NCBI GenBank assembly: GCA_003218525.1
Contig: QHNU01000066.1
Location: forward strand, 1 to 25,983
Reading direction: 5' to 3'
Origin: Verrucomicrobiota bacterium
Lineage (GTDB): Bacteria > Verrucomicrobiota > Verrucomicrobiia > Chthoniobacterales > UBA10450
DNA length: 25,983 nucleotides
Shown here: piece after piece, positions 22,882-25,983 of the stretch
How the letters are laid out: every line of letters starts with the position of its first letter
How positions within the stretch are numbered: the first letter of the stretch is position 1
Notes under the pieces: generated by a model
Databases searched by the model: none
What the model was told of the DNA's origin: nothing
The model's input: only the letters and a program-made list of their open reading frames with translations
Made by a program: the position numbers and the translations under genes

Positions 22882-22954
22882 AAGCGAGGCAAAGGCAGCG
22901 GGGGCGAAGGCGGACTTCTTCACCGACCTGAAAAGCATCTGGATTGCGAAATAG
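22882..22954 (+). pseudogene. remnant of a second aldehyde dehydrogenase C-terminus
   Basis: Immediately downstream of the ALDH gene, one frame reads KRGKGSGGEGG (from 22882), like the MKxSGxGREGG motif near ALDH C-termini. A neighbouring frame then reads DFFTDLKSIWIAK followed by TAG (22952-22954). The last 12 residues align with the intact gene's ending FFTEPKNICIAK at 8 of 12 positions, both ending at a stop. A frameshift separates the two pieces and the rest of the gene is missing. It looks like the debris of a deleted tandem ALDH copy. Confidence 0.5.
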
Positions 22955-22958
22955 AGCT

Positions 22959-24719
22959 TTGAATCTGCCGAGCTTTTTCGCCGAGCTAAAGCGGCGTAAC
23001 GTTTACAAGGTTGCGATCGCCTACGGTGTTGTGGCGTGGTTGCTCATCCAGATTGCGACGCAGGTCTTCCCGTTTTTCGAAATTCCAAACTGGACGGTGC
23101 GGCTGGTTGTGTTGCTGATCATGATCGGTTTTCCGATCGCACTCATTATTGCCTGGGCCTTTGAGCTGACGCCGCAAGGCTTACAGCGCACCGAAGCTGT
23201 GGACCATAAAGGCGTACCCCATTCGAAGAACCGCGCTTGGATTTTTGTCGTGATCATCGCCGGCACCATGTCAGTGGGTTTATTTTTGCTCGGTCGCTAC
23301 ACGGTAATCGGAAGCCGCAGTCCGGCATCGTTGCCATCCAAATCAATTGCGGTCCTGCCGTTCGAAAACCTTAGTCGTGACCCCGACAATGCTTTCTTCG
23401 CCGAGGGCATCCAGGACGAAATTCTGACCCGACTAGCGAAGATATCTGATCTCAAAGTGATCTCCCGCACCTCGACCCAGCACTACAAAAGTTCACCAGA
23501 CGATCTGCCGCAGATCGCGCAACGCCTTGGAGTATCAAATCTCCTGGAGGGTAGCGTGCAGAAGGCAAATGATCGTGTGCGGGTGACCGTGCAGTTGATC
23601 AATGCTGCCACCGACGCACATCTTTGGGCTGAAACCTACGATCGGAAGCTTACCGACATCTTCGCGGTTGAAAGCGAAATCGCGAAGACGATCGCCGACA
23701 CTCTTCAAGCGAAACTGAGCGGGTCGGAAAAGAACGCCCTTGTCCAGCGTCCGACAGTCAGCACCGAAGCGTACGAGTTTTATCTCAAAGGCAGATATTT
23801 CTGGAACAAACGCACCGCCGGCGATTTCAAGACAGCCATCGGATACTTCCAGGAGGCGATCAGCATGGATCCTGACTTTGCTCTTGCCTATGCGGGTTTA
23901 GCCGACACCTATGTGTTGATGTCAGGATTCGCAGCGGCGAGTCCAAAAGATAGCTTGCCGAAGGCGAAAGCCGCCGCGCAGAAAGCGCTCGAATTAGACA
24001 ATACCCTTGCCGAAGCGCACGCCTCGCTCGGCGAAGCGGTTCTTGCCTATGACCTCAACTTTACCGAAGCAAGCCGCGAATTTCAGCGCGCCATCGAGCT
24101 TAATCCAAACTACGCCACCGCCCACCATTGGTATGGCGAAAGCGTCTTAGCGCCATTTCGACAGTTTGAAGAAGCAATCACGGAGATGCACAGGGCGCTG
24201 GAGCTCGATCCCCTCTCCATCATCATCAACACTGACCTCGGCGGCGTTCTTTTCAATGCGCGGAGGTACGACGAAGCAATTGCCCAATTGCGCAAGGCGC
24301 TGGAAATGGACCCGGGGTTTTATTACGCCCACTGGAATTTGGGCGAAGTACTGGAGATGAAAGGTCTGACGAATGAAGCAATGAGTGAATACAAAAAGGC
24401 GATCGCGCTTGATCCAGACCCGTTGCCGCAAGCCTTACTCGGTCACCTTTACGCAAAGATCGGTCGCAGAGACGAGGCCCTGGCCACGTTTGATCGGCTG
24501 CGGCAGACTTCTAAGGAACGTTACGTTTCGCCTTACAATTTTTGTCTTGTTCATGTCGGACTTGGCCAAAAGGACCAAGCAATCCGATTGCTTGAACAAA
24601 CCTATGAGGACCGCGACGGATATAATCTTGCTTTCCTCAAAATCGATCAGTTCCTCGATCCCTTGCGCGGCCATCCACGCTTTGAAGCACTCGTCCAAAA
24701 AGTGTTCGGTCCCAAATAA
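22959..24719 (+). CDS. membrane-anchored TolB-like (FlgO-type) domain and TPR protein
   Basis: About 586 residues. The N-terminus FFAELKRRNVYKVAIAYGVVAWLLIQ is the standard start of a large bacterial family. Two membrane helices (about residues 14-35 and 44-66) and a third (about 87-108) follow. The next domain starts SIAVLPFENLSRDPDNAFFAEGIQDEI and runs to about residue 250, the TolB-like N-terminal domain common to adenylate-cyclase-like and CadC-like regulators. From about 265 to the end are roughly eight TPR repeats (for example AISMDPDFALAYAGLADTYV). No DNA-binding or catalytic domain is visible, so the role is probably protein-protein scaffolding at the inner membrane. The start is uncertain: TTG 22959 fits the family, TTG 22944 would add five residues that overlap the ALDH remnant. 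The family is very common in Verrucomicrobia and Acidobacteria, which supports the taxonomic guess. Confidence 0.85.
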   Translation: MNLPSFFAELKRRNVYKVAIAYGVVAWLLIQIATQVFPFFEIPNWTVRLVVLLIMIGFPIALIIAWAFELTPQGLQRTEAVDHKGVPHSKNRAWIFVVIIAGTMSVGLFLLGRYTVIGSRSPASLPSKSIAVLPFENLSRDPDNAFFAEGIQDEILTRLAKISDLKVISRTSTQHYKSSPDDLPQIAQRLGVSNLLEGSVQKANDRVRVTVQLINAATDAHLWAETYDRKLTDIFAVESEIAKTIADTLQAKLSGSEKNALVQRPTVSTEAYEFYLKGRYFWNKRTAGDFKTAIGYFQEAISMDPDFALAYAGLADTYVLMSGFAAASPKDSLPKAKAAAQKALELDNTLAEAHASLGEAVLAYDLNFTEASREFQRAIELNPNYATAHHWYGESVLAPFRQFEEAITEMHRALELDPLSIIINTDLGGVLFNARRYDEAIAQLRKALEMDPGFYYAHWNLGEVLEMKGLTNEAMSEYKKAIALDPDPLPQALLGHLYAKIGRRDEALATFDRLRQTSKERYVSPYNFCLVHVGLGQKDQAIRLLEQTYEDRDGYNLAFLKIDQFLDPLRGHPRFEALVQKVFGPK

Positions 24720-24720
24720 A

Positions 24721-24882
24721 CCTCTTCATGTCATGTCGACAGAAGTGGAGACATCTCTTGCTATTCAAATTTTAAAATCCAAGCAATCGATGGTTGAGTA
24801 TCCGATTAACAATCCGTTTTTCGTCCGCGGACCCCGCCGCCCTGTAGGCTTGCCGCAGGCGAATCCGCGGCTACAAATCTAA
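24721..24882. repeat. intergenic region with inverted repeats, possible dispersed repeat element
   Basis: The 163-bp gap has no gene. ATGTC (24733-24737) and GACAT (24750-24754) flank a near-palindromic stretch. Further on, TGTA...GCCGC (24843-24846, 24852-24856) pairs with GCGGC-TACA (24867-24875) around AGGCGAATCC. The style (a GTCGACAGAAGTGGAGAC-like block, then a GC-rich hairpin) resembles dispersed intergenic repeats of soil Verrucomicrobia as I remember them. Only one copy is in the window, so repeat status cannot be shown. Confidence 0.3.
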
Positions 24883-25983
24883 ATGATGAGCAGAGTACGA
24901 GTATTAGTGGGCACGCGGAAGGGCGCCTTCCTTCTAACATCGGACGGAAAACGTGAACAGTGGAAAGTCGATGGCCCGCATTTTGCCGGGTGGGAAATTT
25001 ATCACGTCAAAGGTTCGCCGGTTGATCCAAATCGACTCTATGCATCGCAGACCAGCGGCTGGTTCGGGCAGATCATTCAGCGCTCAGACGACGGTGGAAA
25101 AACGTGGTTCCAGCCTGGTACGCCCGCCGGCGAGCCGACCGCCACTTCGGACGGCATGCCCAAAGGCGAGAGCAACAAATTCGTCTATGACACCTCTCCC
25201 GAAACCGGCAAACCGCTCACGACTCATATGTGGTATGACGGCACGCAGCATCCGTGGGAATTCAAACGCGTCTGGCATATCGAACCGTCGTTGACGGATT
25301 CAGACACAGTTTATGCCGGGGTGGAAGACGCCGCGCTGTTTCGCTCGAGCGACGGCGGTGAGACCTGGGAGGAGCTCGCAGGATTACGCGGTCACAGCTC
25401 CGGTCCACGTTGGCAACCAGGCGCCGGTGGAATGTGTCTGCACACGATTTTGCTGGATCCGAAAAAACGCGAACGAATGTTCATCGCGATCTCGGCGGCA
25501 GGCGCGTTCCGTACTGACGATGGCGGGAAGACATGGCGTCCCATTAACCACGGCCTGCATTCTGAGTACATCCCGGACCCGAATGCGGAAGTAGGGCACT
25601 GTGTTCATCGGATCGCCATGCATCCATCACGTCCGAATATCCTCTTTATGCAAAAGCATTGGGACGTGATGCGCAGCGATGATGCTGGCGATTCATGGCG
25701 CGAAGTAAGCGGCAACTTGCCAAGCGACTTCGGATTTCCGATCGACATTCATGCGCACGAACCGGATACGATTTACGTCGTCCCGATCAAGAGCGATTCT
25801 GAGCATTTCCCGCCCGACGGCAAACTGCGCGTCTATCGCAGTCGCACAGGAGGTAACGAGTGGGAAGAACTGACCAAAGGTCTCCCGCAACGCAATTGCT
25901 ACGTCAATGTGCTGCGCGACGCGATGTCAATCGACTCGCTTGAACCGTGCGGTATCTACTTCGGCACTACCGGCGGTCAGGTT
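24883..25983 (+). CDS. BNR/Asp-box repeat protein (sialidase-fold beta-propeller), partial
   Basis: An open frame of 367 codons from the ATG at 24883 (another ATG at 24886) to the right edge with no stop. It starts RVRVLVGTRKGAFLL and contains four Asp-boxes (S/T-x-D-x-G-x-x-W type): RSDDGGKTW, RSSDGGETW, RTDDGGKTW and RSDDAGDSW, each at a propeller blade turn. That identifies a six- or seven-bladed beta-propeller of the sialidase/VPS10 type. There is no signal peptide, so it is probably cytoplasmic. The common database name exo-alpha-sialidase is not supported by an arginine-triad motif that I can see, and a non-enzymatic or unknown hydrolase role is more honest. The C-terminal part is outside the window. 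No link to the lipid genes is apparent. Confidence 0.85.
   Translation, partial: MMSRVRVLVGTRKGAFLLTSDGKREQWKVDGPHFAGWEIYHVKGSPVDPNRLYASQTSGWFGQIIQRSDDGGKTWFQPGTPAGEPTATSDGMPKGESNKFVYDTSPETGKPLTTHMWYDGTQHPWEFKRVWHIEPSLTDSDTVYAGVEDAALFRSSDGGETWEELAGLRGHSSGPRWQPGAGGMCLHTILLDPKKRERMFIAISAAGAFRTDDGGKTWRPINHGLHSEYIPDPNAEVGHCVHRIAMHPSRPNILFMQKHWDVMRSDDAGDSWREVSGNLPSDFGFPIDIHAHEPDTIYVVPIKSDSEHFPPDGKLRVYRSRTGGNEWEELTKGLPQRNCYVNVLRDAMSIDSLEPCGIYFGTTGGQV

Noticed and set aside
1..25983. CRISPR array, tRNA, rRNA, integrase or transposase
   Set aside because: No regularly spaced repeats, RNA gene signatures or mobile-element proteins were seen on either strand.

Overview
The window looks like chromosomal DNA of a soil-type Verrucomicrobiota bacterium (Chthoniobacterales/Udaeobacter-like). 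This is an inference from overall gene style: the TolB-like/TPR membrane protein at 22959-24719, the small two-helix membrane protein at 21095-21301, moderate GC, frequent GTG/TTG starts and tightly overlapping genes. There is no rRNA or marker gene to confirm it. I see no phage, insertion sequence, CRISPR array or tRNA.

Most of the window (about 1-20300) reads as one lipid locus: synthesis of a eukaryote-like, inositol-containing sphingolipid plus export machinery. From left to right it holds: a truncated GT-C (PMT/ArnT-like) glycosyltransferase (1-815, -); a DES1-like sphingolipid delta-4 desaturase (1080-2108, +); a fatty-acid 2-hydroxylase (2112-2723, +); serine palmitoyltransferase (2931-4181, +); a CDP-alcohol phosphotransferase (4206-4997, +); and a GNAT-type acyltransferase that is a candidate ceramide synthase (5103-6236, +). 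Next come a fusion of a degenerate nucleotidyltransferase with a CDP-alcohol phosphotransferase (6233-7525, -) and a radical SAM protein (7651-8613, +). A translationally coupled operon follows (11795 down to 8714, -): MOP flippase, short-chain reductase, and a CTP:inositol-1-phosphate cytidylyltransferase-like enzyme. A second, paralogous fusion enzyme lies at 11891-13189 (+).

A five-gene overlapping operon (18983 down to 13158, -) encodes two TolC-like outer-membrane factors, a MacA/HlyD-like periplasmic adaptor, a LolC/E-like permease and a LolD-like ATPase. Divergent from it is myo-inositol-phosphate synthase (19174-20277, +).

Proposed logic (inference): SPT makes 3-ketosphinganine, the SDR reduces it, and the GNAT enzyme N-acylates it. 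The desaturase and hydroxylase install the delta-4 double bond and the 2-hydroxyl. Inositol-phosphate synthase and the cytidylyltransferase supply CDP-inositol. One or more of the three CDP-alcohol phosphotransferases then transfer phosphoinositol to ceramide. The flippase, ABC transporter and TolC proteins would move the product outward. The biochemistry is untested here, but the combination of families is striking.

The right end (about 20480-25983) is ordinary: a small lipoprotein, a small membrane protein, an ALDH8-like aldehyde dehydrogenase followed by a remnant of another ALDH tail, a TolB-like/TPR membrane protein, a possible intergenic repeat, and a truncated BNR/Asp-box (sialidase-fold) protein running off the end.
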